Shown here piece by piece: positions 25,090-34,346 of a stretch of 64,000 nt of DNA. Source of the stretch: Paenibacillus mendelii (GTDB lineage Bacteria > Bacillota > Bacilli > Paenibacillales > Paenibacillaceae); assembly GCF_024498075.1 (NCBI RefSeq), contig NZ_JANHOF010000020.1, positions 21,523-85,522 on the forward strand. Direction: 5' to 3'. A program made the translations under genes and the position numbers. Under the pieces are notes generated by a model that made no database searches, was not told the DNA's origin, and was given only the letters and a program-made list of their open reading frames with translations. Every line of letters starts with the position of its first letter. Within the stretch, counting starts at the first letter, position 1.

Positions 25090-26919
25090 CTACGTAAATA
25101 CTTTCCGCTCGAACTGTTTATCGTACAGCTCCTTGTACAAGCCTTGTTGATCCAAAAGATGTTCATGAGTGCCTTCTTCGATAATGGCTCCATCCTGCAA
25201 AACAAGTATTTTGTCCGCCGCCATAATCGTTGAGAGACGGTGGGCAATCACAATACTGGTCTTGTTGTGCAGGAGTTGATGCATAGCCTTCTGGATATAG
25301 TATTCCGACACCGTATCGAGCGATGAAGTGGCTTCATCCATAATTATGATTGTCGGATTCTTCAGGAGCACTCTGGCAATCGAAATTCGCTGTTTCTCAC
25401 CGCCTGACAGCTTAATACCGCGATTGCCGACCACGGTGTCATAACCATCCGGGAACTTCACAATATCATCATGGATATACGCGGCTTGGCAAGCATCGAT
25501 GATCTCTTGGTCCGATGCATCGCTCTTCGCGTACAATAAATTTTCTTTAATGGTTCCGTTAAATAGGTAGCTGTCCTGCGTCACAAGGCCAATATGAGAC
25601 CGCAGCGACTCCAAAGTAAAATCGCGAATATCGGTTCCGCCAATTCGGATGCTGCCCGAATTCAAATCGTACAGCCTCGGAATCAAGTTCGTTATCGTCG
25701 TTTTTCCTGCTCCGCTTGGTCCGACAAGGGCGGTCATGGTCCCGGAAGCGGCGGTAAAGGAGACCTCCCGCAAGGCCGGTGTATCCTCTTGATAAGAAAA
25801 ACACACATCCCGAAATTCGATATCCGGCTTGGTTGTATCAATGGAAAGGGTACTGCCTGCATCGGTAATGCGGGGTTTCATATCAAAATACTCAAAAATC
25901 CGTTCGAAGAGGGCTACGGATCTTTTTATATTGACATACAGATTGGTCATCTGACCGACAGGGCTATAGAATCGGTTAAGCAGCGCCACGAAGCCGATAA
26001 TTCCCCCTACCGTGATTTCGCCCTGAATAAACAAGTAACCCCCGAACAAATAGATCAACATCGGACCAATGCTCGTGAAGGTCGTGAGCAGCATCATAAA
26101 CCAACGGCCAGCCATGGATTCCCGGATTTGAAGCCGGGTCGACTCCGCATTGACGGTCTGAAAGCTGCTGTACTCTTTCGTATCTCTAGTAAACAGCTTC
26201 ATTAACAGGTAGCCGCTAACACTCAACGTTTCCTGAATGATATGATTTTGCTCGGACATTTTCTCCTGCGTCTGCTTGGCTAGCTTCCAGCGTATATTCC
26301 CCATTTTCCTTGTAGGTACAATAAACAACGGCACGACAACCATCCCTAGAATGGCAAGCTTCCAGTTTAAAATAATCAACGTGACGGACGTAGTCACAAG
26401 CACGAACAGATTGCTGACAAAATTGACGACATTGGTGTTGAAGACCCCTTGGATTCCCGAAATGTCACTCGTCATTCTGGTAATGACTTCGCCTTGCTTC
26501 ACGTTAGAGAAGAATTGCAGCGGCATTTTCTGCAGATGAAGATACATTTGATTCTTCATGTCATAGACGATATTTTGGGAAATGAATGAATTCAAATAAT
26601 TCTGCAGTACGCCCAGTAAGCCTGATGTTACGGTCGTACCTAATGAAGCGAGGACGAGAATAACCAACAGCTGCATATCCTTGTTTGGAAGCGCGCGGTC
26701 CACAATGTGCTGAATAAAGAGCGGCGGCAAAAGTCCCAAGACCGAGGTAAGGAGTAGAATGAACATCACCAGAACGGTTTGTTTCCAATAGGGCAAAAAG
26801 TATTTCCCGATGCGGATCAGCATCTTCTTGGACATATTCGGTTTCGGCGATCCGTCATCGAACAACATTCTTCCATAACCGTTACCCGACATCCCGGATG
26901 GGCCCATCATTCTTGCCAT
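25090..26919 (-). CDS. ABC exporter, fused permease-ATPase (multidrug/lipid type)
   Basis: 609 residues. Six membrane helices (about 40-330: TVLVMFILLLTSVLGLLPPLF, then FVSNLFVLVTTSVTLIILNW) are followed by a nucleotide-binding domain. Walker A is VGPSGAGKTT, the Q-loop is GLVTQDSYLFNGTI, the signature LSGGEKQR, Walker B TIIIMDEATSSLD, and the H-loop IVIAHRLSTI. It works as a homodimer or with a partner, pumping drugs, lipids or peptides out of the cell. A MarR regulator lies 58 bp upstream on the same strand, suggesting induction by the pump substrate. The glycine-rich N terminus (MMGPSGMSGNGYGRMLF) is unusual. Confidence 0.9.
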   Translation of the reverse strand: MARMMGPSGMSGNGYGRMLFDDGSPKPNMSKKMLIRIGKYFLPYWKQTVLVMFILLLTSVLGLLPPLFIQHIVDRALPNKDMQLLVILVLASLGTTVTSGLLGVLQNYLNSFISQNIVYDMKNQMYLHLQKMPLQFFSNVKQGEVITRMTSDISGIQGVFNTNVVNFVSNLFVLVTTSVTLIILNWKLAILGMVVVPLFIVPTRKMGNIRWKLAKQTQEKMSEQNHIIQETLSVSGYLLMKLFTRDTKEYSSFQTVNAESTRLQIRESMAGRWFMMLLTTFTSIGPMLIYLFGGYLFIQGEITVGGIIGFVALLNRFYSPVGQMTNLYVNIKRSVALFERIFEYFDMKPRITDAGSTLSIDTTKPDIEFRDVCFSYQEDTPALREVSFTAASGTMTALVGPSGAGKTTITNLIPRLYDLNSGSIRIGGTDIRDFTLESLRSHIGLVTQDSYLFNGTIKENLLYAKSDASDQEIIDACQAAYIHDDIVKFPDGYDTVVGNRGIKLSGGEKQRISIARVLLKNPTIIIMDEATSSLDTVSEYYIQKAMHQLLHNKTSIVIAHRLSTIMAADKILVLQDGAIIEEGTHEHLLDQQGLYKELYDKQFERKVFT

Positions 26920-26977
26920 GTGGAATCACCCCCCTTTCAAAAGTCGAAACTAAACCGCCCGCGAATAGGCAGTCCGA

Positions 26978-27415
26978 TCATTCCGATAGTTGGTTTAGCA
27001 AATGCTCGTGCATCCGAAGGAGCGAAGCAATCTCTTCCTGTGAGAATTGCTGCAGGGATACGCCAAGCGCTTTATACGAAACAGCCTCCTCGTTATATTG
27101 CAGACATAGATCATTGCCTGCCTGCGTTATAAATAGTTTGGTTTCTCTGCGGTCCGTCTCGGAGACTTCCCTGCTGACAAGCCCTTTCTCGACAAGGGAT
27201 TCAATATGTGTGCTTACCCTGCTCTTCGCGAATACCAGACGTTCCGTAACTTCCTTCTGCGTCAAGCCTGGATCTGTGCGAACGGCATTGAGAATACCTA
27301 TTTGATGTACCGTAAGCCCTAAGCTGGCGGCGCTTTGGTGATTGAGTTTAATAAGCCGGCGGGCAATCGAGAAGAAGGAATTGTACACTTCAATTGTTTG
27401 CTGCGTATTCACCAT
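26978..27415 (-). CDS. MarR-family regulator of the ABC exporter operon
   Basis: 145 residues from ATG 27415, with AGGTGG about ten bases upstream; the ORF opens earlier without a ribosome site. The winged helix is LTVHQIGILNAVRTDPGLTQKEVTERLVFAKSRVSTHIESLVEKGLVSREVSETDRRETKLFITQAG. It is the first gene of marR-ABC-small-ORF on the minus strand. A 15-bp palindrome (27453-27467) lies 38 bp upstream, directly after a TATAAT-like hexamer, and is the likely operator. Confidence 0.88.
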   Translation of the reverse strand: MVNTQQTIEVYNSFFSIARRLIKLNHQSAASLGLTVHQIGILNAVRTDPGLTQKEVTERLVFAKSRVSTHIESLVEKGLVSREVSETDRRETKLFITQAGNDLCLQYNEEAVSYKALGVSLQQFSQEEIASLLRMHEHLLNQLSE

Positions 27416-27452
27416 TGTGGCGTCCCACCTTCTATAGTTATATTTCATAACC

Positions 27453-27467
27453 GTTCACTTTGTGAAC
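27453..27467. promoter_or_regulatory. Candidate MarR operator before the ABC exporter operon
   Basis: GTTCAC-ttt-GTGAAC, a perfect 6-3-6 palindrome. It lies just downstream, on the minus strand, of TATAAT within TTTATAATTA, so it covers the transcription start. Confidence 0.65.
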
Positions 27468-27567
27468 TAATTATAAATCGGATTCCAGAAAAAGTAAATC
27501 TTAACTAACGCAAACAAAGGCTGCACATGACAGCCCTTCGGATATTAACTATCAGGTTGGAAAACGT

Positions 27568-28041
27568 TCATTCATTGTATAACCTTGATAATAAGTTATA
27601 GGCCGGGTTTACCTCCCATGTTTCATAGGGAATAAAGCATGTTGATTTCATCGCATCGAGCGTACGGGATCTTTGTTGTGGACGTGTTATGTACTGATCG
27701 ATATTAGATTCATTGATGTTGATATATTTAGCTTCTATAATTTCTTCCGGTTGAATCGTTATATCTCCACTAACATACTCCGCTCTAAATACAACCGCCA
27801 GTACATGCTTCGTCGCATTATAGTACACACCTGTTATGCCGATGGGGCGAATTACAATCCCCGTCTCCTCTAGAAATTCCCTGCAGACCGCCTCATCCAA
27901 CGGCTCCCCGACCTCAACGTTTCCTCCCGGCATCTCCCATGTATCCGAACGCCAGTGTGTCCTGAGCAGCAAGGCCTCATCTCTTTCGTTCATAACTAAT
28001 GCGGTAACCGATACGATATGCTTTGGAGGTTCATTATCCAT
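27568..28041 (-). CDS. Nudix hydrolase
   Basis: 157 residues with a complete Nudix box: GGNVEVGEPLDEAVCREFLEETG, flanked by HIVSVTALVMNERDEALLLRTHW. It should hydrolyse a nucleoside diphosphate linked to another group in the cytoplasm, with magnesium. Compare the truncated Nudix gene at 3471-3668. The phosphotransferase gene lies 20 bp upstream on the same strand, so they probably share a transcript. Confidence 0.85.
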   Translation of the reverse strand: MDNEPPKHIVSVTALVMNERDEALLLRTHWRSDTWEMPGGNVEVGEPLDEAVCREFLEETGIVIRPIGITGVYYNATKHVLAVVFRAEYVSGDITIQPEEIIEAKYININESNIDQYITRPQQRSRTLDAMKSTCFIPYETWEVNPAYNLLSRLYNE

Positions 28042-28060
28042 TCGCCATCCCCCTTATTTT

Positions 28061-28927
28061 CTAGACCAGAACAAAATTATTATTCAGATACTTGTTCTTC
28101 ATAATGAAATCATTCAACCGTTCGATCGCATTCTCATTTTTGGGAAGATCGGCAATTCTATGGAGTAATAACAATCTCAGGCATGCAATCGCTTCAAACC
28201 TTCGTACCTCTTCGATCTGGAAGTCACTCTTTGATAGATAGGCATGCAGGAGTATGGAAGCTAGTTCTTCACCATTGTTGATGCGGATCAAGAAGCTCAT
28301 CCAAGCTAAGTCATACCTAGCATCTCCCAATTGCACATTGGTCCAGTCGATAATGATGTACTTCCCTTGAGTGACTAGGATATTGCCCAAGTTTAAATCA
28401 CCATGAATGACCTTGTCTTGTTGCAAATCGGCGTCGTTAACCAATTGTAAGAGTTCCGTTTGGATATCTGGATGCTCCTCGAGTCTCGGAAAGAAATAGG
28501 GTATAAAATCATACTTTCTTTGTAATACAGGATCCAGTTCATACAAGGTTACTTGATGGAGCTGCAATAATAAATCTGCGAAATCCTTAGCGTGCTGGTC
28601 GGTTACGTTAGTAAGCGGACTGCCGTCATAACTGGTGACCAATGCTTTATGATTGGCAGGCATGTATCCCCACCCATACGCACTTGAGACGGAAACGCCT
28701 TTGTCCCGAAGTGCCGCAAGCATGTGATATTGATAATGAACATCTGGATTCGAATCTTTGCTCCATATTTTAAGTACCGCGCTATCTGTATTGGAGCTAA
28801 GCTTCCACACATCCGCCTCTAGTCCAGCGGGTAAGTTACTTATGGTTAATTCTTGTTCCAATAATTTATCGATAAAGCTGGTTTTCTCTATCCACACCAT
28901 CTCGCTAAGACTCTCCATGCCGTGCAT
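28061..28927 (-). CDS. APH-fold phosphotransferase
   Basis: 288 residues with kinase catalytic loop DKVIHGDLNLGNILV and metal site YIIIDWTNVQLGDARYDLAW. The N-lobe has the nucleotide strand DSAVLKIW. AAGGGGGAATGCACGGC precedes the second ATG at 28918, so the true start may be 9 bp inside. It is one of three such kinases in the window (also 12284 and 49271). Substrate unknown. Confidence 0.82.
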   Translation of the reverse strand: MHGMESLSEMVWIEKTSFIDKLLEQELTISNLPAGLEADVWKLSSNTDSAVLKIWSKDSNPDVHYQYHMLAALRDKGVSVSSAYGWGYMPANHKALVTSYDGSPLTNVTDQHAKDFADLLLQLHQVTLYELDPVLQRKYDFIPYFFPRLEEHPDIQTELLQLVNDADLQQDKVIHGDLNLGNILVTQGKYIIIDWTNVQLGDARYDLAWMSFLIRINNGEELASILLHAYLSKSDFQIEEVRRFEAIACLRLLLLHRIADLPKNENAIERLNDFIMKNKYLNNNFVLV

Positions 28928-29102
28928 TCCCCCTTAGTCTTCTTCTACGTGCATTGTATTTGCCCCCTTATTGGTTAGGCACAGCTAAAGTCGGCACGGA
29001 TTGGTATAGCTGATCTGAACTTGTGAACGAGCTGTGATTCCATTATGATAATGAACATTATGAATAGCTGCTATGCGGGAATAAATAAGGGGATTGAAAC
29101 GA

Positions 29103-29676
29103 ATGGATGAGAATAAACGAGCGTTTACAGAGGCAAGTCCTAGCGATCCCAATGATTGGGCAATCTCTGATGCCATACATCGTGACCTGCTGGACACGAA
29201 GGAGCTTGTCTATAGCCCTTGCAGATTTGATTGCTCCAAACCCATCCCAGAAGCACAAAATGCTGAATATGGGGCGTATGTGTTTAACCTGAATGGACTG
29301 TCCATCAGATTTCGTGCCGCAAAAATCACACCCACGAAGGTTGGGCAATTCGTGACGATATGGGAGAGAAGTGGGGATGGACCGATCCAACCCTATGACG
29401 TCCGATCCGGTCGATTTCTATGTGATTAGTACGCGCAGTGATAGTATATTGGGTCAGTTTGTATTTCCAAAAGCGGTTCTATGTGATCGGGATATACTCT
29501 CCAATAACGGTCAAGGCGGGAAAAGAGCGATACGTCTATACCCGCCTTGGGATCATCCAACGAGCCGCCAGGCGCAGAAAACTCAGAAATGGCAGCTGGA
29601 CTATTTCCTTGAGATATCGATGAATACCCCATTGGATGTTGTTCGATCCAGGTTGCTTTATGATCCAACCCGTTAG
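29103..29676 (+). pseudogene. mepB-like gene, frameshifted
   Basis: From ATG 29103 (AAGGGG ten bases before) the first frame gives a MepB-like N terminus ending KITPTKVGQFVTIWERSGDGPIQPYD. The frame breaks at about 29400. The next frame continues with SDPVDFYVISTRSDSILGQFVFPKAVL, GGKRAIRLYPPWDHPTSRQAQKTQKW and QLDYFLEI, completing a MepB protein of about 190 residues. One extra base, or two missing, explains the shift. In staphylococci mepB sits with the mepRA multidrug locus; no mepA is nearby. Intact MepB proteins have no settled function. Confidence 0.8.
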
Positions 29677-29700
29677 CAGAAAACCACCTATACAGCGCTC

Positions 29701-30180
29701 CTATCGGCCGGCGAACCGTTTCAATAGTTTGATCGAATTAAAGTGCATGCCCTCGTGATAGAGTGTGAAGTTTATGAATTCACCTATCGTACTCAGAGTT
29801 AAACCACTGCCGGTTGTATAGGGTTCCACTTGTTCGCCTAAGCGATTGTGTAACGATTCCTGGATACGTGTTGGTTGCGCTGCCAGCATCTTAAGTAACC
29901 GCTCAAGTGTGGGAGGCTCCTCGTTCCAGTCGGCTGGTTTCGTACCTCTTCCAAACAATCGATCGAAGTTCTCTGGTAATTGCATCGGTTCTCCGGCAAA
30001 ATGAAAGGCAAACTTCTCTTGAACCAAATAGATATGCCCCAAATTCCATCTCACATTGTTATTAAATCCTTCTGGAATGCAATCTAGCGATTCTTCCGAT
30101 ATTCCCGTAACAGCTTGGGTAGTAACACTACGTACAAATTCAATTTGTTTGAACACGATTTGCTCCATAAGATCCCTCAT
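29701..30180 (-). CDS. DinB-family protein
   Basis: 159 residues. The metal-ligand histidines fit the DinB pattern: NVRWNLGHIYLVQEKF and FTLYHEGMHFNSIKLLKR. Length and four-helix prediction agree. Possible thiol S-transferase or metal-dependent enzyme; function unproved. Confidence 0.8.
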   Translation of the reverse strand: MRDLMEQIVFKQIEFVRSVTTQAVTGISEESLDCIPEGFNNNVRWNLGHIYLVQEKFAFHFAGEPMQLPENFDRLFGRGTKPADWNEEPPTLERLLKMLAAQPTRIQESLHNRLGEQVEPYTTGSGLTLSTIGEFINFTLYHEGMHFNSIKLLKRFAGR

Positions 30181-30237
30181 TCTTTTTATATTTTGTTAGC
30201 CGCGCGGCAGCGTATTGTTTATTTTACACACCATATC

Positions 30238-30564
30238 CTAGACTTGTTCAAATCCATAATCCCGTTCGACCTTACAAATTCTTGTTTTATACGTGAGATA
30301 CCAATCCGATCGGCCTTGACGTTGGGCAACCAAATGTCGCTCGTTCTGTTTCCATTGCCGGATCGAATCAAGAGACTCCCAATACGATACCGTAATGCCT
30401 ACCCCTTCTCTGGCACTCTCAACACCTAGAAATCCAGGCTGAACGGATGCAAGCTTAACCATTTCATCTGCCATCTCGGCATATCCGTTATCCCCATCTG
30501 TTCGTTCAGATGTAAAAATGACTGCATAATACGGTGGCTGCGGCGTTCTAGCAATTTCACTCAT
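30238..30564 (-). CDS. Antibiotic biosynthesis monooxygenase (ABM)-domain protein
   Basis: 108 residues. The ferredoxin-like ABM fold shows as PYYAVIFTSERTDGDNGYAEMADEMVKLASVQPGFLGVES and GITVSYWESLDSIRQWKQNERHLVAQRQG. The family includes small monooxygenases, though many members have unknown roles. It overlaps the upstream truncated GNAT gene by 4 bp (ATGA). Confidence 0.78.
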   Translation of the reverse strand: MSEIARTPQPPYYAVIFTSERTDGDNGYAEMADEMVKLASVQPGFLGVESAREGVGITVSYWESLDSIRQWKQNERHLVAQRQGRSDWYLTYKTRICKVERDYGFEQV

Positions 30565-30854
30565 GACCCTGCCTCCCCGGCCCCTGCAAGCTTAAATGAA
30601 GTATCGGAAATGGCCTTCTCGAACTGTCTTTCTATTTTTGTGCCGTCCAGCCCAATAAACCCTGTCCGTTCATTATTTTCATTCCATTCCACCCAAATCT
30701 CAACTTCTGTTAATGCTCCGCTTTGAATCATGTGATGATAAAATTGAATATCCTTGTCCGTCAAAAATGTGTGGGTGCGACATACGGCTTGATACCAAAT
30801 ATCCACTAATGCATCATGATCATTTTCTTGATAAGGGACAATTTGTTTGCGCAT
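30561..30854 (-). pseudogene. GNAT acetyltransferase, truncated
   Basis: 97 residues match the N-terminal half of a GNAT protein: RKQIVPYQENDHDALVDIWYQAV and GALTEVEIWVEWNENNERTGFIGLDGTKIE. The acetyl-CoA-binding half (the usual GKGxGxxLL segment) is missing. The last 20 residues (QFEKAISDTSFKLAGAGEAGS) do not continue the fold. Probably a 3' deletion. It still overlaps the ABM gene start. Confidence 0.6.
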
Positions 30855-31017
30855 GACTCGTTCTCCAATCCTTTGGCATTCGCCATTATTGTACCATATT
30901 TCCTCTTCTAGATTTCTGCCCGTAAGTTGACTGTAAACAGAACTTCTCCAAAGTGGTTTGGGTTATTTTATTTGCGAGAGCATCCATTCGTCGCAAATAT
31001 CACTTACAAATTTTCAA

Positions 31018-31047
31018 TTGACAACCTGTCTAAAGAGGATATATATT
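31018..31047 (+). promoter_or_regulatory. Promoter of the iron-siderophore operon
   Basis: TTGACA at 31018-31023 and TATATT at 31042-31047 with an 18-bp spacer. The Fur box begins eight bases later. Confidence 0.6.
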
Positions 31048-31054
31048 TAGTGAG

Positions 31055-31073
31055 GATGATAATCATTATCATC
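31055..31073. promoter_or_regulatory. Fur box
   Basis: GATGATAATCATTATCATC, a 19-bp perfect palindrome around a central C containing the full 7-1-7 Fur consensus TGATAATnATTATCA. It overlaps the expected transcription start of the siderophore operon. Confidence 0.9.
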
Positions 31074-31190
31074 ATTGTTGATTAAGTAAGCATCTTTTTC
31101 CTACATACTTTACACCATCATAATTGATGTGAGTTTACTCAGCAAAGTAATTAACACCAACTAAAATTCATGATAAGGAAGGGTACACAC

Positions 31191-32285
31191 ATGAACACAA
31201 AACGAAAGTTCTCATTAACCACATTATTCATTTCCGCTTTGCTTGCAATAGCGCTAGTAGGCTGTTCTAGTCAGCAATCCAATTCAACGTCTTCACCTCC
31301 GGCTGCGAATAATTCGGCAAATACCGAAGCTCCTCAAACAGAAGCTCCCGCTTCCCAGGACGAAAATTCCCAATATCCGATCGTGATTAAGCATGCTTTT
31401 GGCGAAACTACTATTGAAAGCAAGCCTGAACGTGTCGCTACCATACAATGGGCTAATCATGATGTTGCTCTCGCACTCGGCGTTGTACCCGTAGGCTTCT
31501 CGGCGGCGAATTACGGTGTTCAGGATGACAGCGGACTGTTGCCTTGGACAGCTAAAAAACTCAAGGAACTTAACGTAAATGAACCTAATATCTTCCAAGA
31601 TACGGACGGCCTTGATTTCGAGGCTATATCGGATGCGAACCCCGATGTCATTCTTGCGGCTTACTCCGGTATTACGCAGGAAGACTATGATATTCTTAGC
31701 CAAATCGCTCCGGTTGTACCCTACCAGTCCAAGCCTTGGGTAACCACATGGCGTGAGCAAGTCATGTTGAACGCAACAGGGATGGGCATGAAAGCGGAAG
31801 GCGAACAACTCATTAAGGACACCGAGAACCTAGTTAAGGAAAAGGCAAGCGCATATCCCCAGCTACAAGGCAAAAAAGTAATCTGGGTCAACTTCTCGGC
31901 TAAAGATATGTCCAAATTTCACATATATACACCTGCAGACCCTCGCGGCGCGTTTCTGATCGAGCTAGGTATGACTTATCCTGAGAGCATTACGAATCAG
32001 ATTACGGATCCAACCAACTTCTCATTTAATTTAAGCGCCGAGAATGCTGATGCGCTAAATGATGCTGATATCTTAATCGGATATGGCGATGAAAGCTTAT
32101 ATGAAGCAGTTAAAGCCGATTCCCTGCTCGGCAAAATCCCGGCGATCCAGAGAGGTTCTGTTTTGTTTATTGGCGACGGCACGCCTTTGGCGGCTTCCGG
32201 GAACCCCAATCCACTATCGATATCCTATACCATTGATGAATATTTGGAATTAATCGCAGGAGCTATCGACAAGATCAATGAATAG
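31191..32285 (+). CDS. Iron-siderophore ABC transporter substrate-binding lipoprotein
   Basis: 364 residues from ATG 31191, behind AAGGAAGGG. Lipoprotein signal with lipobox ALVGC, then a serine/asparagine linker, then a FecB/FhuD-type domain: GETTIESKPERVATIQWANHDVALALGVVPVG and DGLDFEAISDANPDVILAAYSG. Such proteins hold Fe(III)-hydroxamate, Fe-citrate or related complexes on the outer face. First gene of a Fur-controlled operon, overlapping the permease by 8 bp. Which siderophore cannot be told. Confidence 0.9.
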   Translation: MNTKRKFSLTTLFISALLAIALVGCSSQQSNSTSSPPAANNSANTEAPQTEAPASQDENSQYPIVIKHAFGETTIESKPERVATIQWANHDVALALGVVPVGFSAANYGVQDDSGLLPWTAKKLKELNVNEPNIFQDTDGLDFEAISDANPDVILAAYSGITQEDYDILSQIAPVVPYQSKPWVTTWREQVMLNATGMGMKAEGEQLIKDTENLVKEKASAYPQLQGKKVIWVNFSAKDMSKFHIYTPADPRGAFLIELGMTYPESITNQITDPTNFSFNLSAENADALNDADILIGYGDESLYEAVKADSLLGKIPAIQRGSVLFIGDGTPLAASGNPNPLSISYTIDEYLELIAGAIDKINE

Positions 32286-33318
32286 TTCATCGATTTCGAA
32301 CAACAATCGGCTAAGCTCACAAATCCCGAGGCATTTCACCTTGGTTCTGGTTATTTGCATTGTCTTACTTGGCTTATGTGTGTTTGCCTCGCTGGTCTTT
32401 GGCTCTCGGCCGGTTAGATTCCATGAACTGATCGACGGATTATTTCACCAGGAGGTAGACTCCTACGGTGCAGACGTGGTTCGCAAGAGAATTTCCCGAA
32501 CCATCTTCAGTTTATTCTGCGGTGCGGCACTCGGAGTTTCCGGAGCGCTTATGCAAGCGGTCACTCGTAACCCGATTGCCGACCCGAGTATTCTGGGAGT
32601 GAACACAGGTGCATCATTGTTTGTGGTGTGCGGCATTGCGTTCTTGAACATAAGCACAGCCAATCAATATATATGGCTAGCTTTAGCAGGGGCTGCGATT
32701 ACTGCAGTGTTCGTATTCGGAATCGGCTCAATGGGGCGTGGCGGTGCCACCCCCATTAAGCTTGTTTTGGCCGGAGCAGCCACAAGCGCCGCACTGTCTT
32801 CTCTGGTCACCGCCATCATGATTCCACGCTCTTATGTCATGGATCAATTCAGGTTCTGGCAAGTGGGAAGCGTCGGCTCGGCAACCTGGAGCGCCATTGC
32901 TACTTTCATCCCGTTTCTGCTCGTCGGACTACTGGTCGGTTTTATTGCCGCTCCGGCACTAAATGCGTTGGCACTGGGAGACGAGGTTGCGACCGGACTG
33001 GGCGTTCGTACAGGTACATTGAGGCTCATTGCGGCTCTTGCAGGTGTGCTATTGTGCGGCGCGACTACTGCTCTGGCAGGGCCTATTGGTTTTATTGGGC
33101 TGCTGTCCACTCACGTCATTCGACTTATTCTTGGACCCGACTTGCGCTTAATTATACCTATGTCAGCTATTGCTGGAGCCATTATATTAACGATAGCAGA
33201 TGTAGGCGGCAGGCTCATCGGCAGTCCAGGAGAGCTTGAAGTCGGTGTCGTTACAGCGTTTATAGGAGCCCCAATACTAATCATAGTAGCTATGAGATCG
33301 AAAGTGCGTTCATTATGA
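32278..33318 (+). CDS. Iron-siderophore ABC permease (FecCD type), first subunit
   Basis: 346 residues, about nine or ten membrane helices. The family motifs are RISRTIFSLFCGAALGVSGALMQAVTRNPIADPSILGVNTGASLFVV and, near the end, GPIGFIGLLSTHVIRLILGPDLR. It forms the heterodimeric channel with the next gene product. Its start lies inside the end of the binding-protein gene, implying coupled translation. Confidence 0.92.
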   Translation: MNSSSISNNNRLSSQIPRHFTLVLVICIVLLGLCVFASLVFGSRPVRFHELIDGLFHQEVDSYGADVVRKRISRTIFSLFCGAALGVSGALMQAVTRNPIADPSILGVNTGASLFVVCGIAFLNISTANQYIWLALAGAAITAVFVFGIGSMGRGGATPIKLVLAGAATSAALSSLVTAIMIPRSYVMDQFRFWQVGSVGSATWSAIATFIPFLLVGLLVGFIAAPALNALALGDEVATGLGVRTGTLRLIAALAGVLLCGATTALAGPIGFIGLLSTHVIRLILGPDLRLIIPMSAIAGAIILTIADVGGRLIGSPGELEVGVVTAFIGAPILIIVAMRSKVRSL

Positions 33319-34346
33319 GAAATCAATCTATTGCATTTATTATGGCGGGCAGACGTCAAAGACGCCAACGATGGATACTGGTTACCAGCCTTCTAGCGGT
33401 ACTTGCATGCATTCTTTGCTGTGTCATGCTTTTATTGGGGAGCACCATCTATCCGGTTAAAGATGTCATTCGAGCGCTGTTGGGAGAGCAGCTCAAGGGC
33501 GTGTCGTTTGCGATTAATACCATACGTCTGCCGAGAATGCTGGCAGGTCTCTTTGCCGGATTTGCTTTCGGTATTGCCGGTTACACCTTCCAGACTATGC
33601 TGCGTAATCCTCTTGCGAATCCTAATGTCATTGGTATTACCTCCGGCTCGAGCGCGGCGGCTGTTTTTTGCATCACCGTACTTCAGTCAAGCGGAGCTGT
33701 TGTTTCCGTTGCTTCCGTGATTGCGGGTCTGGCTACCGTAATATTGATTTATATATTATCCAGAGGAAAATCATTTTCGATCGGGCGATTAATCCTTGTT
33801 GGGATCGGCATCCAGGCTATGCTTGACGCTGTCATTTCCTATCTTCTGCTGGTTAGCTCGGAACAAGATGTTCCCGCAGCGCTCAGATGGCTCACAGGCA
33901 GCCTCAACGGCTCTCAAATGCACGAGCTCCCGCCTCTTGTTATAACTATGCTGATCTTTACGCCTATCGTTATCGTGCTGGGAAAACATCTAAGTATCTT
34001 GGAACTTGGAGAACAATCGGCTTCTTCTCTCGGCGTGAATACGGACTGGACAAGGATTGCGCTTATTGTGAGTTCGGTCTTCATGATTGCTATTGCTACC
34101 GCTACCACAGGTCCAATAGCCTTTGTCTCCTTCCTTTCGGGACCGATCGCGAAAAGACTAGTCGGAGTTGGCTTCTCGAACGTCATTCCGGCAGGACTTG
34201 TTGGCGTCAATTTGGTTCTGGCGTCAGATCTAATCGGACAATTTGCTTTTGAGTACAGATTCCCCGTAGGCATCATTACCGGATTACTCGGAGCGCCTTA
34301 TCTGATCTTCTTGTTAATCCGAATGAATCGAAAGGGAGAATTATAA
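33315..34346 (+). CDS. Iron-siderophore ABC permease (FecCD type), second subunit
   Basis: 343 residues with the same fold: RLPRMLAGLFAGFAFGIAGYTFQTMLRNPLANPNVIGITSG and TGPIAFVSFLSGPIAKRLVG. Four bases overlap the preceding gene and one base overlaps the ATPase gene. It pairs with the 32278 product in the membrane. Confidence 0.92.
   Translation: MRNQSIAFIMAGRRQRRQRWILVTSLLAVLACILCCVMLLLGSTIYPVKDVIRALLGEQLKGVSFAINTIRLPRMLAGLFAGFAFGIAGYTFQTMLRNPLANPNVIGITSGSSAAAVFCITVLQSSGAVVSVASVIAGLATVILIYILSRGKSFSIGRLILVGIGIQAMLDAVISYLLLVSSEQDVPAALRWLTGSLNGSQMHELPPLVITMLIFTPIVIVLGKHLSILELGEQSASSLGVNTDWTRIALIVSSVFMIAIATATTGPIAFVSFLSGPIAKRLVGVGFSNVIPAGLVGVNLVLASDLIGQFAFEYRFPVGIITGLLGAPYLIFLLIRMNRKGEL

Noticed and set aside
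29050..29075. Second Fur box before the mepB-like gene
   Set aside because: TATGATAATGAACATTAT only half-matches the 7-1-7 consensus and the spacing is wrong.
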